NCBI RefSeq assembly: GCF_030068445.1
Contig: NZ_JAQPOK010000079.1
Span: 30,894-94,893, forward strand
Length of the DNA: 64,000 nucleotides
Origin: Roseofilum halophilum BLCC-M91
GTDB lineage: Bacteria > Cyanobacteriota > Cyanobacteriia > Cyanobacteriales > Desertifilaceae
Direction of reading: 5' to 3'
Shown here: positions 21,601-29,801 of the stretch, one piece after another
Layout of the letters: each line of letters starts with the position of its first letter
Position numbering within the stretch: the stretch's first letter is position 1
Made by a program: the position numbers and the translations under genes
The notes under the pieces: model-generated
Databases searched by the model: none
What the model was told of the DNA's origin: nothing
Seen by the model: only the letters and a program-made list of their open reading frames with translations

Positions 21601-23354
21601 GTTTAGATATTGCCAATCAAAAGCGGCTGGAGAGTAGTGGGGTGACTCTCATAGAAACAGAAAGGGGAATGCAGGCATTGGAGTCATGTTTATCAGACTC
21701 TCTCCCTCAAGTAGCAGTGTTGCCCATTAATTGGTCAAAATTTGTCAAGGAACTACCACGGGATCAAAAGACAACATTTATAGAGGATTTGATTGCCACT
21801 GAGCCATCATTAAGCCAAAAGTCGGCATTTAGAGAACAATTAGAATCAGCACCGATTTCAGAACGTCAGAAGTTATTAACCCATCAGGTTCGCTCTTTAA
21901 TCGCCAAAACCTTAGGCTGGACAGATCCGCAACAGATAGGAATGCACCAACCTTTTATTGACTTAGGATTAGATTCTCTGATGACAGTGGAACTGAAAAA
22001 CAGGTTGGAGTCCAGTTTAGAGGTAACTTTGAGTCCTACATTGTTATTTGACTATCCTACTCTTGAGACGTTGGTCAATTATTTACCTGATGTAATTCCT
22101 CTGGAGTTTTCGATCACAGATAACTCGGATAAACAAAGTGATAACTCGTCTGGAGAAGAAATTGATTTTCAAGCCGAAGCCATTTTAGACCCGACCATTG
22201 TTGTCAATACTACAGTTAAGCAGAATCTTGTTGAACCTCAGAATATTTTCTTAACAGGAGCAACAGGTTTTATTGGCACTTATTTGCTTGATGAGTTACT
22301 GCAAAAAACCTCTGCCAATATATACTGCCTAATTCGTGCTGATGATCCTGATTTAGCTAAACAGAAACTAAAAAATAAACTGGAGTCTTATTGGCTTTGG
22401 GATGAAGAAAAGTTTGGCGACCGAGTGATCCCTGTAGTAGGAGATTTATCTAGTAAATCTTTCGGACTATCAACAGAAGAGTTTGACTTCCTGGCCAGTC
22501 AGATTGATGTTATCTATCATAGTGGAGCTTGGACTAATCATTTTTACCCCTACACCGTACTCAAACCCACTAATGTTTTGGGAACTCAAGAAGTCTTAAG
22601 ATTAGCTACTCAAACTCATCTGAAAGCTCTGCATTTTATGTCTACATATGTAACTTTATTGTCATCGAGTAACGATCGAGGTACAGCTATTCTTGAATCC
22701 GAACCATTAGGTGAGGAAGCTCATAACCTGACTAATGGTTACTTCCAAAGTAAATGGGTAGCGGAAAAGTTAGTAGCGGCAGGGAGGGATCTAGGAATTC
22801 CTACTTGTATATATCGATTAGCAACGATAACAGCAGATGCTAATACTGGTGCTAGTAGAATTGACGATCGAATTTGTCGCTATGTTATGGGTTGTATTGA
22901 ATTGGGCATAGTGCCAATTTCAGAAGGTGAATTAGAGAACTGGGTTCCTATAAATGAAACAATTCAAGCAATTGTTTACTTGTCTCAGCAAGAAACATCC
23001 TTGGAAAAAACCTTTAATTTAGTCAATCATAAATCCACATCTTGGAACCATGTATTTGATTTGATTTGCTCTTTAGTTCCCTCTGTTAAAAAAGTTTCAC
23101 CACAGGATTGGCAGATAGCTTTATCGGAACATCCCGAAAATCCGCTCTATTCTTACGTTTTTGGAGTGCAGTCTGGAACAGAAAAAATGACAGAACAAGA
23201 GGCAGGCATATATTCTGGACTTACTATTGACGATCACAATACTCAGAATGGGTTGCTCGGCAGTGGCATTACCTTTAGCCCTATAGACAAAGCATACCTA
23301 GAAAAAATGGTTTCATACTTGAACCAAAGTGGTTTTTTAAGCCTACCGTCTTAG
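15633..23354 (+). CDS. PKS: KS-AT-DH-ER-KR-ACP with terminal thioester reductase
   Basis: A 2573-residue, fully reducing PKS module with a release domain. KS (about 35-460, Cys207 in DTACSSS); AT (about 565-870, Ser664, HAFHS so malonyl-type); DH (about 930-1200, His972 in HQVFEQVLFP); ER (about 1470-1780, HAAAGGVGQAAVQIA); KR (about 1805-2000, TGGLGALGLELA, LDD motif typical of B-type stereochemistry, QGNYAAANAF); ACP (Ser in GLDSLMT near 2117); NAD(P)H-dependent thioester reductase (about 2200-2573, FLTGATGFIGTYLL, YFQSKWVAEKL). The reductase would release the chain as an aldehyde or, after a second reduction, an alcohol. It has a strong AGGAGG site and is 57 bp downstream of the preceding PKS. 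A terminator follows directly, so this is the last synthase of the operon. Confidence 0.95.
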   Translation: MERNSSQQLSNEQRLLLKLKQATAKIQKLQAAATEPIAIIGMGCRFPGGASTPEAFWDILQNGVDAIAEVPKDRWNLDDYYDPNPDTPGKMYSRYGGFIDQVQEFDANFFGISPKETTHLDPQHRLLLEVTWEALEHSGQNPQQLKGSKTGVFIGICANDYTSRIFSQGPEQIDAYMSTGNAHSTGSGRISYILGLVGPNLVVDTACSSSLVSIHLACSSLRNQECNLALAGGVNLLLSPELSIALSQGRMLSEDGRCKTFDASANGYVRGDGCGIIVLKRLSDAVANKDNILAVIRGTAINQDGPSSGLTVPNGPSQVAVIRQALANAGVDPADVSYIEAHGTGTSLGDPQEVEALGTVFGKNHSQEQPLIIGSAKTNIGHTEGAAGVAGLMKLVLQLQHQQIAPSLHFKEPNPYINWSQHPLQVSTQLTPWQTNGKSRITGVSSFGFSGTNAHAILEEAPTEGKSEENVERPVHLFTLSAKTETALGELVKSYQNHLKAHPELGIADICHTANIGRAQFHYRLAVVTSNQQELVEKLREYQEGEEVTGIYSGERINNTTGAKIAFLFTGQGSQYVNMGRQLYEQAPAFREAIHQCEEILSSVETFQDNSLRDILYSETTDNAGSSLLDQTAYTQPVLFAIEYALFKLWQSWGIKPDVVMGHSVGEYVAATVAGVFSLEDGLKLIAARGRFMQKLPAGGGMVSVMASESKVLETLKTMSLGEKVAIAAINSPQSIVISGESEALGAIATNLESAGIKTTQLQVSHAFHSSLMEPMLAEFEAVANQITYHQPTIPVISNLTGTKADNSIATAQYWVSHVRQPVRFAQGMKALNQQGCETFLEIGPKPILLGMGRQCLPAEVGVWLPSLRPGVDEWQQMLSSLGQLYVQGAKVDWLGFDENYNRGKVVLPTYPFQREKYWIETNTGHQQKTYLSTTKYVHPLLGEKLELASLENQHHFQSYLMAQSPDYLKHHQVFEQVLFPATGYLAMALAVGQNLFSSQEQVVVSDVVIAQGLILPETEIKKVQTVVNDLENNSYKFEIFSKSEAESQQALQWKLHSEGKIYSEPIVKSPATIDLEQYKKDCSQAIEITEHYQKYKSIGIDYGSSFQGLKQLWKGQGKVLAKVALPEELIEQATDYQIHPALLDVALQITGHGMGETDTADITYLPVGIEKLKLYRQTISQVWMIVEVPENSLIADIFLVDNEGIIVGELQGLRGVATTADALLKSLEPDISHWYYQINWQAQDLPSKNPSTASSKWLVLAEETQLLEALQNKGHECIGVSPGQSYQQLSPQHYQINPTSEEQLQKLLEENPGITGVVHLWGVQILENKDNLELEKIQENLCGTALHLVHAILNSKVNKMPQLWLVTQGTQSVNKDSEVINPEYGSLWGLGGIITLEHPELKCKRFDFDPETNIYQNLDFLVDELLSEDAEDKIAIRQGNRYVARLAQKPQQPSMSSAGQPVQLKLSEYGVIDNLSWQPMQRCLPEANEVEIEVAAVGLNFRDVLNALGLLQDYYAEYLGVTSAKQLTFGLECTGTISAVGAQVSRWQVGDEVIVNMLHDGFSSFITIPAEAEYLTAKPKHMSFSEAATLPLTFSTAYYGLQQLAKIQPGERVLIHAAAGGVGQAAVQIAQLAGAEVFATASPPKWEFLKSLGIKHIMNSRTLDFADQIMELTAGEGVDVVLNSLNGEYIPKNLEILAPQGRFVEIGKIGIWEPQQVQEKRPDVSYFPFDLGIVTQQQPDSMAQVSEGLAHRWNQGELVALPHKVFPSTQITEAFRYMQQAKNIGKVVIEMPRVSLNPKPIQPEGSYLITGGLGALGLELAQWMVKQGAKHLVLSGRSAPSENAQKAIGNLETAGASVSVLLGDISRQEDVAKTLETISTSLPPLKGVIHAAGVLDDGLVQNLTWQRFTKVMAPKVQGTWHLHQLTKDLPLDFFVCFSSIAAILGAPGQGNYAAANAFMDALVHYRRGLGLPGLSINWGGWASVGMTARLDIANQKRLESSGVTLIETERGMQALESCLSDSLPQVAVLPINWSKFVKELPRDQKTTFIEDLIATEPSLSQKSAFREQLESAPISERQKLLTHQVRSLIAKTLGWTDPQQIGMHQPFIDLGLDSLMTVELKNRLESSLEVTLSPTLLFDYPTLETLVNYLPDVIPLEFSITDNSDKQSDNSSGEEIDFQAEAILDPTIVVNTTVKQNLVEPQNIFLTGATGFIGTYLLDELLQKTSANIYCLIRADDPDLAKQKLKNKLESYWLWDEEKFGDRVIPVVGDLSSKSFGLSTEEFDFLASQIDVIYHSGAWTNHFYPYTVLKPTNVLGTQEVLRLATQTHLKALHFMSTYVTLLSSSNDRGTAILESEPLGEEAHNLTNGYFQSKWVAEKLVAAGRDLGIPTCIYRLATITADANTGASRIDDRICRYVMGCIELGIVPISEGELENWVPINETIQAIVYLSQQETSLEKTFNLVNHKSTSWNHVFDLICSLVPSVKKVSPQDWQIALSEHPENPLYSYVFGVQSGTEKMTEQEAGIYSGLTIDDHNTQNGLLGSGITFSPIDKAYLEKMVSYLNQSGFLSLPS

Positions 23355-23363
23355 ATCTCACTC

Positions 23364-23400
23364 AGAAAACAAGCTATTTTTCCGAAGTAGCTTGTTTTCT
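23364..23400 (+). terminator. Intrinsic terminator after the PKS operon
   Basis: A 13-bp perfect inverted repeat, AGAAAACAAGCTA and TAGCTTGTTTTCT, with an 11-base loop. It starts 9 bp after the last synthase stop codon, and the 3' arm ends in a T-rich run. It marks the end of the synthase transcript. Confidence 0.85.
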
Positions 23401-23511
23401 GAATTCTGATAACCTATTTAGGGCTTGCTTTCTGATACAAGATGAGTTAGGATTCAGTTAGATGTCCAGAATAGGTATCTTCTCAAAAAAAACAACAATT
23501 AAGGAAGAGAA

Positions 23512-24015
23512 ATGACAGAAAGAACAGAAATGAAAAATAGTATAATTAGCAAAGAATCTCTTGTCGGGATATGGACGCTTATGGATATGAAAACTGTAGA
23601 TAATGAAGAAAATGTCATTTATTCCTACGGCGAAAATCCCCCAGGCTATCTTATTTATACAAAGGAAGGGTATGTGTCAGTCGCAATGATGAATAAGCAT
23701 CGCTTGAATCTTGGATTAACTGTACAACATATCATGGATATGGGCTATGGTATAAAGCGCAAGATAAATATGTTTAAGTATATCAAAGCACTTTTTCGAT
23801 ATATTCAGGCAGTGCAACAGTTTGTTTCTTATACAGGTAAATATAAAGTCAGAGATAATAAAGTTATTCACAATCTTGAAATTTGTTCAGTTCCAGATGT
23901 AATTGGTGTAGACTTTGAAAGAGCTATTGAGCTTTCAGGAGATAAACTTTTCATGACTGTATTAGAGCCGGACTATACGGTTTATACTACTTGGCAACGT
24001 ATTTCTGAAGTTTAG
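23512..24015 (+). CDS. Lipocalin-like domain protein (copy 1)
   Basis: A 167-residue protein with the lipocalin-like pattern LVGIWTLMDMKTVD near the start, then GYLIYTKEGYVSVAMM. It lacks a signal peptide. Members of this family are small beta-barrel proteins found near several polyketide clusters. Roles as hydratase/cyclase-like helpers or product binders have been suggested, but I see no catalytic motif here. A paralogue follows at 24204, and the ~45 bp upstream of each gene is also similar (ATAGG.ATCTTCT). This indicates a tandem duplication that included the control region. An AGGAAG-like site precedes the ATG. It lies beyond the PKS terminator, so it is probably separately transcribed. 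Confidence 0.75.
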   Translation: MTERTEMKNSIISKESLVGIWTLMDMKTVDNEENVIYSYGENPPGYLIYTKEGYVSVAMMNKHRLNLGLTVQHIMDMGYGIKRKINMFKYIKALFRYIQAVQQFVSYTGKYKVRDNKVIHNLEICSVPDVIGVDFERAIELSGDKLFMTVLEPDYTVYTTWQRISEV

Positions 24016-24203
24016 ACTAACAGGGGAGTTCCAAGACAGCGATAGGATGGTTACGTCCGCTCTGAATCCTATGCGTTACAAATATTAATAAAAGCCTAAG
24101 AGTGCAAAGGGAGAGAATTGAAAAGCTAAATGATATGATATGAGTGAGCATTCAATTAAGTGTCTATGATAGGCATCTTCTACAAGTAATTTAAGGAGTA
24201 AAA

Positions 24204-24701
24204 ATGACAGAAGAAACAGAAATGACAAATAGTGTAATTACCAAAGAATCTCTTGTCGGAATGTGGAAACTTATCGAGATGAAAACCATAGATAAGGAAC
24301 AAAACATCATTTATCCCTATGGGAAAGATGCCGTATCCTATATCACATATACGAAGGAGGGATATGTGTCACTTGGACTTATGGGTAAGAATCGCTTGCC
24401 TCTTGGATTACCTATAGAAAATATCTTGGATATGGGGTATGGTATAAAACCAAAGTTAAATATATTTCAGTATATCAAAGCAGCTATTCGATATCTTCAG
24501 GCAGCGCAACAGTTTGTTTGTTATGTAGGTAAATATGAAGTTAGAGATAATCAAGTTTTTCACAATCTGGAAATTAGTGTAGTTCCAGATGTGATTGGTA
24601 TGGACTTGCCAAGGACTGTTGAGATTTCAGGAAATCAACTGTCCCTGAATATATTCTATCCGAAGTATACCGTTTATTCTACTTGGCAACGCGTTTCCTA
24701 G
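24204..24701 (+). CDS. Lipocalin-like domain protein (copy 2)
   Basis: A 165-residue paralogue of the preceding gene, clearly alignable end to end (SLVGMWKLIEMKTID, TYTKEGYVSLGLM, and the shared C-terminal YTVYSTWQRVS). A TAAGGAG site lies just before the ATG. Differences are spread along the protein, so the duplication is not recent. The function is unassigned. Position beside the synthases suggests a role in tailoring, binding or resistance for the product, but this is inference. Confidence 0.75.
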   Translation: MTEETEMTNSVITKESLVGMWKLIEMKTIDKEQNIIYPYGKDAVSYITYTKEGYVSLGLMGKNRLPLGLPIENILDMGYGIKPKLNIFQYIKAAIRYLQAAQQFVCYVGKYEVRDNQVFHNLEISVVPDVIGMDLPRTVEISGNQLSLNIFYPKYTVYSTWQRVS

Positions 24702-24877
24702 GACTCACTGAGTAGCAAGCAAATTGATTCTTTCTCACAAGAAGAAAGACAGCTTGAGCTGTAAATTGAAGCCCTTTCACATTGTGTACAGACCTATGCT
24801 ACAAAATGTCGTGCGGAATGTTGGGCTATAAACTTGAAAGGTGAATCCTCAATATGGGTACAAGTTAAAACCTACAT

Positions 24878-26179
24878 TCATCTGCTAGCATCAACCAGAC
24901 AGGACAGAACGCTATCTGCTAAAGTCTCCATCGTCTCCTGGCTGATTGCAGGCTCAGAAAAAGGGAAATGCAAAAACATTTTTCCCTCAAAAATTGTAAC
25001 AGTAGCGCACAACACACCCCCAAATATGGCATTCGCTATAGTTCCACTAAATTCTAAGAGTTCAAATTGACCGAAAACCCTCGAAATATTTACTTGACCA
25101 GCATTGGAAATACTCACTGTACTAGGAGCCATATCTAGGCGGTTGAGCGCCGAATCGAACCCCTTCTTCATCATCAAAGCTTGAGAGAAAATATCGCCGC
25201 GCTTGATGCTAACTTTCAACTGTTGTCTCAACTCCCGTGCTAATTCCCAGAAGGAGGTATTTGGATCGAGAGTGTGAAATGACATTATGGCGCTAGCCAC
25301 TTGGCCTAAGTGTTCATGGCCGATCGCTGGTTTTAAGCGTCCGCGCAGATCAACAGCAGACCAACAGGACACAGACGTTTTCTGCCCTGCTCTGATTTTT
25401 CTTGCTGTGACAAACATCAGCGCCACACATAAAGCACAATGTACTGTTGTCTTTTCTTGACGACAACGTAAAATCAGCTGCTGGGTAACCTCGGCATCTA
25501 ACTGTCTATAAACATTGCCAGTACGGCGTAAATCAAGAGGTACAGTCTTCTCAAAACTCAAGCCTTTTGGTCGGTGCAAAGTACTTTTGAAAATAAGTCC
25601 CAGCAGAAACAAGAGATTATTGATATTGCCCCTGAAGCCTTTTACTGATGGGGGTAATAACTCATCTATAGGGGGAAGCGACGGTAAGCTGGACATTGGC
25701 ACGACTGGTTCACCAGAGGCAATTTTTGAGCAGTAAGTCAAGATTTCTGAATATAAGTGGATAGTCGATAGGGCATCACAAATGGCGTGGTTTATTGCGA
25801 TCATCAGATGGCTAGTACTATTTTCACTTTGCTCCTGTCCTTGCACAAGTACAGCTCGCATCAAAACTTCACTACTCTCAATTTGGGTGTTTAGTTCTTC
25901 CCGAAGGGTCTCTTGCCATTGTTCAGGGTGCTGCCTATCCACAACTCGCAAAGGAATCTTTTTAGCACCCGTTTCAAAACGGAGATTATTCACTTCACCA
26001 ACGATCCGAGAATTAAGCCGAGAGTGACGAGTTTGAACAAGAGCAAGCGCCTGTTCAACAATTTCTTGACTTAAGGGACCCGAAATTCGCCCGATCATCA
26101 CTATATTTGATGAGCTAGCCAAGCGATTTGATATTTCCATTGCTTGCTCAGATGCACAGAGTTGCCTGTTGTCAATCAT
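24878..26179 (-). CDS. Condensation-fold acyltransferase (PapA-like)
   Basis: A 433-residue stand-alone protein of the CoA-dependent acyltransferase/condensation superfamily. The catalytic HxxxD motif is present as HAICD in INHAICDALS (around residue 130). The layout resembles PapA5-like transferases that esterify alcohols with polyketide or fatty acyl groups, including a C-terminal segment SISNAGQVNISRVFGQFE in the place of the structural DFGWG region. It is convergent with the lipocalin-like genes. Because the last synthase module releases its chain reductively, a hydroxyl may be available, and this enzyme could acylate it. That link is inference from position; it could also serve another lipid. 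Confidence 0.78.
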   Translation of the reverse strand: MIDNRQLCASEQAMEISNRLASSSNIVMIGRISGPLSQEIVEQALALVQTRHSRLNSRIVGEVNNLRFETGAKKIPLRVVDRQHPEQWQETLREELNTQIESSEVLMRAVLVQGQEQSENSTSHLMIAINHAICDALSTIHLYSEILTYCSKIASGEPVVPMSSLPSLPPIDELLPPSVKGFRGNINNLLFLLGLIFKSTLHRPKGLSFEKTVPLDLRRTGNVYRQLDAEVTQQLILRCRQEKTTVHCALCVALMFVTARKIRAGQKTSVSCWSAVDLRGRLKPAIGHEHLGQVASAIMSFHTLDPNTSFWELARELRQQLKVSIKRGDIFSQALMMKKGFDSALNRLDMAPSTVSISNAGQVNISRVFGQFELLEFSGTIANAIFGGVLCATVTIFEGKMFLHFPFSEPAISQETMETLADSVLSCLVDASR

Positions 26180-26385
26180 GAATATCTCCTCTTCTACCTC
26201 TATTCCTTAAAAGACTGTCTGAACTAATACAATAGGCGCTTTTTTCTACTTGAAATTATTGTGAATGATAAAATTTTCCTCTAGGAGAGTATCATACCTT
26301 TGGTGTGGTTGCAATCTATTTAGTATAGTGTCAGATCGGAACAATGCCTGTATTTTTTTATGCAAAAAGTGTGAAATGCTCACAA

Positions 26386-27447
26386 CTAAAGCCTGATGTC
26401 ACTAGACCAGGACGTAGCCCTAGAAATTCTTCCCGGATAATGATCTGAATTAATCTCAACGACAAGATCTGTTAATTGGGAATTTTGAGTCAGGGGAGTA
26501 ATAAATAGTTCTGGATGTAAACTGCGCCAAAAGTAGTTAACAAATTCTTTAACTTCTGATTCATTCATGCCTGGTTTTCCAGTAGCTATCATTTCTTGTT
26601 CGGCTTGTAGTCGCCACTGTTCAGATAGCCGGTAATCTGTGGGATATAAAACCATTAATCGATCTAGACAATCCCAAAGCGGCAAGTATTCATGTAGACG
26701 TTGATTCATGTCTTGGGCAAATAGTCGATCTTCTTCAGAATCAATCGGAGAAGGTGCAAAATCAAACCGATCTGGATCAATGGGTTGTACACCTACAAAC
26801 CAACCTTCAAAGAAGATGATATCTGCATGGGTAATGATTTCTGAATCCGTCCGATCGCCTTCTCCCTGATAAGCCGATTTGTCAAACCGAGGAAATTCTA
26901 CGGGGTACTGGGAGTTACGACAGCGCTCTAAAACATCAATTCCTAAGTGAATATCGTGAGTCCCTGGAGGGCCTCGACGAATGAAACGGGGGTCTTGGGT
27001 TTTCAGAATTTGACGGTCTTCATAGGTTTTATATAAATCATCTAAAGATAAACTTGCCGATGTATAGCCCAGTTTTGCTAAGATCAACTTTAACAGAGTA
27101 CTTAAAGTCGTCTTTCCAGTTCCCTGGCCCCCTAGAATCCCTTGAATCAGAGGTCGCCTGAGCTGTTTTTGAGATTCCCCTAACCACAGCGCTAAAGGTA
27201 ACCAAAACTGCCATAAGGTTTGAGACAAAGTTTCTGGTGGAGTATTAGGAAGCACCCGCCGAATCTCCGGGTTTAGCTCCGTGAATAACTCAACTTTTAG
27301 AGAGAGTTGGCCTTTTACTGCTTCTGGAGTAAAATCAAAATCCAGGAGTTCATTCATATCCTCTTGCCCTAAATCTTCAAAGAATAACTCTATCATGGAC
27401 TGATTGTTTTTACTCAACAAACCATTCCCAATGCTATATTCATTCAT
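26386..27447 (-). CDS. D-glycerate 3-kinase, plant/cyanobacterial type
   Basis: A 353-residue P-loop kinase with Walker A GGQGTGKTTLSTLLKLIL, followed by SLDDLYKTYEDRQ and FFEGWFVGVQP. These are features of the GLYK family that phosphorylates glycerate in the last step of photorespiration. The length fits the family. It is transcribed opposite to the lipase gene, with about 140 bp between the two starts, and has no evident link to the adjacent biosynthetic genes. The 206 bp between this gene and the acyltransferase downstream show nothing beyond AT-rich DNA. Confidence 0.87.
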   Translation of the reverse strand: MNEYSIGNGLLSKNNQSMIELFFEDLGQEDMNELLDFDFTPEAVKGQLSLKVELFTELNPEIRRVLPNTPPETLSQTLWQFWLPLALWLGESQKQLRRPLIQGILGGQGTGKTTLSTLLKLILAKLGYTSASLSLDDLYKTYEDRQILKTQDPRFIRRGPPGTHDIHLGIDVLERCRNSQYPVEFPRFDKSAYQGEGDRTDSEIITHADIIFFEGWFVGVQPIDPDRFDFAPSPIDSEEDRLFAQDMNQRLHEYLPLWDCLDRLMVLYPTDYRLSEQWRLQAEQEMIATGKPGMNESEVKEFVNYFWRSLHPELFITPLTQNSQLTDLVVEINSDHYPGRISRATSWSSDIRL

Positions 27448-27584
27448 GAAATCAAAGACTTAATGTCAGTTTCTTTCTTGAAAATAGTAGCAATAACTAC
27501 AATTTTCTGATTTTCTCCAACCCCCTTGACTCCAGAGACGCGATCGGCTATTCTCCAATCGGAATCCAATATTGAGGTAAAACA

Positions 27585-29201
27585 ATGTCAGGTCAATACA
27601 ATTGGCAACAAAAAGTCCTTGCCCACATTTGGTTTACTTACTGTCTTGCTATTCCCAAAGCCCACTTTGGCTCTCAAGAATATCTACAGAAATTTGCGAC
27701 CAAAGCCATTAAAACATATTGTGCTGATGCTCAGATCCGCAAGCTGATTGGTACTTGGCAATTAACTTGGGGATGTGCTATTTATCAAAACAATACTAAA
27801 GTCTCGTCCTCTAATGTGAACGACCACACGATGTATGTGGCTAAGAACACAGACAACACAGAGATCGACCAATATGTGATTGCAATAGCAGGAACTAGCC
27901 CATTCTCTCTACAAAATATCTTATTGGAAAATGTTAATGTTGGAAATGCTACACCCTGGAATGCGGGTCAACCCTGGAAGAGTGGAGAAACTATCAATCA
28001 AGACAATGGTCAACCTGCTGTCTCTGCTGGTATGTGTAAAGCATTGAAAGACTTGACCACCCAGATGTGGGATGGAAATCTCTTACTACTTGATTATCTT
28101 AAACAAGTAACAAGCCAAGCCTCTAAACCCGTTGAAATCACAGTGGCTGGTCATAGTTTAGGAGGAGCCATGGCTCCCTCTCTGGCTTTACTATTAGTCG
28201 ATCGTCAAGCAGAATGGGATGAGAAGAAAACAGCTACAGTAAAAGTGGTAGCTTTAGCTGGATTTTCTCCAGGCAATGAAGCGTTTGCAAATTATTATGA
28301 TGCGACTCTGGGGGATAAAACTGACCGCCTTTGGAACCAGAGTGACATAGTTCCCAATCTCTGGGAAATTGACGGTATGAGGAAGATTCCAGGAATCTAT
28401 GAACCTGAGCTACCCTCCAACATTGCTATCTCAGTATTATTGAAGCGTCTAGAACAATTTAGCCAGGCTCAGAACTACACTCAGATCAAACGTTCAGTAC
28501 CGGGTTTTCCGAGTACCTTTAACCCTTCCTTTGAAATTGAAAACATCTTAAAGAAGAATGTTGTCTTGGACCAGAATGTTGTCTTGGATATGTGTGCAGA
28601 GTTTCTTGCTTACCCTGTACTGCTTCAAATTAAAGGTATGCCATTTTTGAGTGATGATTTAGAGAGTAATCTCACGACACTGTTTAAAGCATTTTCTAAT
28701 GATATTAAAGAAGTTTTTGATGATTTGATCGCGAACGACACAAATACCGAAGATGCATTAAAAGAACGATTAAGTGCATCAATCACTGAATTTACTGGTA
28801 TAGAGGTTAACCTGTTTTTTGTGCCGGTTTCCGATCGATTGCAGCAGTTATTCTCCCGCGAGGAAATTTTTAGCCTGATCAATTATGTCTTACAATTGTT
28901 ATATCACCATACCGTGCGCTACAGTGAATACTATGGTTATACTGAAGTAGACCGTAGGAGAGAAGAACTTACGGCTCAAGTTGCTGCTCAACTTGAACAA
29001 GAAGAGGCTAAAATTCAACCTGAAAACACCGTAATAGTCAATTATGGTAGTGCGAAAAAAGACGATGTTGACGATCTGTTGCGTGGAGAAGGAAAACTTT
29101 TGAAGGGAATGTCAGGCATTATGGAACGCCTCAAACAATCAGGGCACGTTAGTAAGAGTGCCCAACCCGTTATCTTCCTGGTTCAGAAGAAGAAAGATTA
29201 A
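27585..29201 (+). CDS. Class 3 lipase-like hydrolase with C-terminal tag A module
   Basis: A 538-residue alpha/beta hydrolase. The nucleophile elbow AGHSLGG places Ser191, and the following lipase-3 pattern (WNQSDIVPNLW near 258) probably supplies the acid. There is no Sec signal or membrane segment. The last 58 residues (481-538) form a separate basic module beginning NTVIVNYGSA and containing RGEGKLLKGM and GHVSKSAQPVIFLV. This module aligns with almost the whole 63-residue protein at 29908, with roughly half the positions identical. A weak GAGG site precedes the ATG. The substrate is unknown; the fold suggests an esterase or phospholipase acting on lipids. A following open stretch (to TAG at 29326) looks like a gene remnant but has no convincing start. 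Confidence 0.8.
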   Translation: MSGQYNWQQKVLAHIWFTYCLAIPKAHFGSQEYLQKFATKAIKTYCADAQIRKLIGTWQLTWGCAIYQNNTKVSSSNVNDHTMYVAKNTDNTEIDQYVIAIAGTSPFSLQNILLENVNVGNATPWNAGQPWKSGETINQDNGQPAVSAGMCKALKDLTTQMWDGNLLLLDYLKQVTSQASKPVEITVAGHSLGGAMAPSLALLLVDRQAEWDEKKTATVKVVALAGFSPGNEAFANYYDATLGDKTDRLWNQSDIVPNLWEIDGMRKIPGIYEPELPSNIAISVLLKRLEQFSQAQNYTQIKRSVPGFPSTFNPSFEIENILKKNVVLDQNVVLDMCAEFLAYPVLLQIKGMPFLSDDLESNLTTLFKAFSNDIKEVFDDLIANDTNTEDALKERLSASITEFTGIEVNLFFVPVSDRLQQLFSREEIFSLINYVLQLLYHHTVRYSEYYGYTEVDRRREELTAQVAAQLEQEEAKIQPENTVIVNYGSAKKDDVDDLLRGEGKLLKGMSGIMERLKQSGHVSKSAQPVIFLVQKKKD

Positions 29202-29437
29202 CAAATGTAGATATCACCAGTGGAGAAAGGCTCTCACAAGTGCTTGAGGATTTCGATGAGGTAACGATCGCCTCGATAACTGGATGGGACTACTTGGTTG
29301 ATGCCTTATTTAGGGAAACTGAATAGAGAAATAGGATCACCAGATATTCAACTTTAAACAAATGTGTTATAATGGATGTGTGACACCAGGTTTTACCAAC
29401 CTTAAAAACTGTATTACATTGACAGGAGTCAAAAATA

Positions 29438-29719
29438 ATGGCTGATGAACCCAAAAAAGTAGTTGTCCTTCAAAGCGATGAAGACTTTGGTGGCGTTCCT
29501 GAAACTCTAGTAGAGAAGGACAAGAAGAAAAAGAAAAAGCAACAGGCAGCTTTGAAACCTGTGGAAAAAGTAGCTTTCAAAGCTGCAAAGCAGTTGGATG
29601 AAGCTTCAAAAGTATACAGAGATGCTCATGAGAAATCCAACAGCAAGAAAAAGGATGGTTGGCTTAGGGATTTACCCAAAAATTACACCAAGGCCATGTC
29701 CAAACTGATGAAGTTTTAG
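29438..29719 (+). CDS. Small lysine-rich protein: free-standing tag B module
   Basis: A 93-residue, very basic protein. It starts with a short strand and SDEDFGG, followed by a Lys run (about 28-38), a helix-like centre (PVEKVAFKAAKQLDEAS), the conserved block EKSNSKKKDGWLRD, and NYTKAMSKLMKF. The same order occurs as the C-terminal module of the LamG protein at 32128 and, in shortened form, of the one at 35949. An AGGAG site lies 10 bp before the ATG. No signal peptide or membrane segment is seen. From memory it may belong to an uncharacterised DUF (DUF6312), which I could not verify. Function unknown. Confidence 0.75.
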   Translation: MADEPKKVVVLQSDEDFGGVPETLVEKDKKKKKKQQAALKPVEKVAFKAAKQLDEASKVYRDAHEKSNSKKKDGWLRDLPKNYTKAMSKLMKF

Positions 29720-29801
29720 AGTTTTTTTGCACTGTGTCATTACGATTTTATGAAAGAATCTAATGATACTAGGGTTCTGCCAAGAATAGCTTGAGTTATG
29801 A

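Noticed and set aside
24720..24790. Small inverted repeats between convergent genes as a terminator
   Set aside because: Arms are only 5-6 bp and imperfect; too weak to call.
29213..29326. Possible small gene after the lipase (ends LVDALFRETE)
   Set aside because: The frame looks protein-like but has no usable start or ribosome binding site; more likely a gene remnant.
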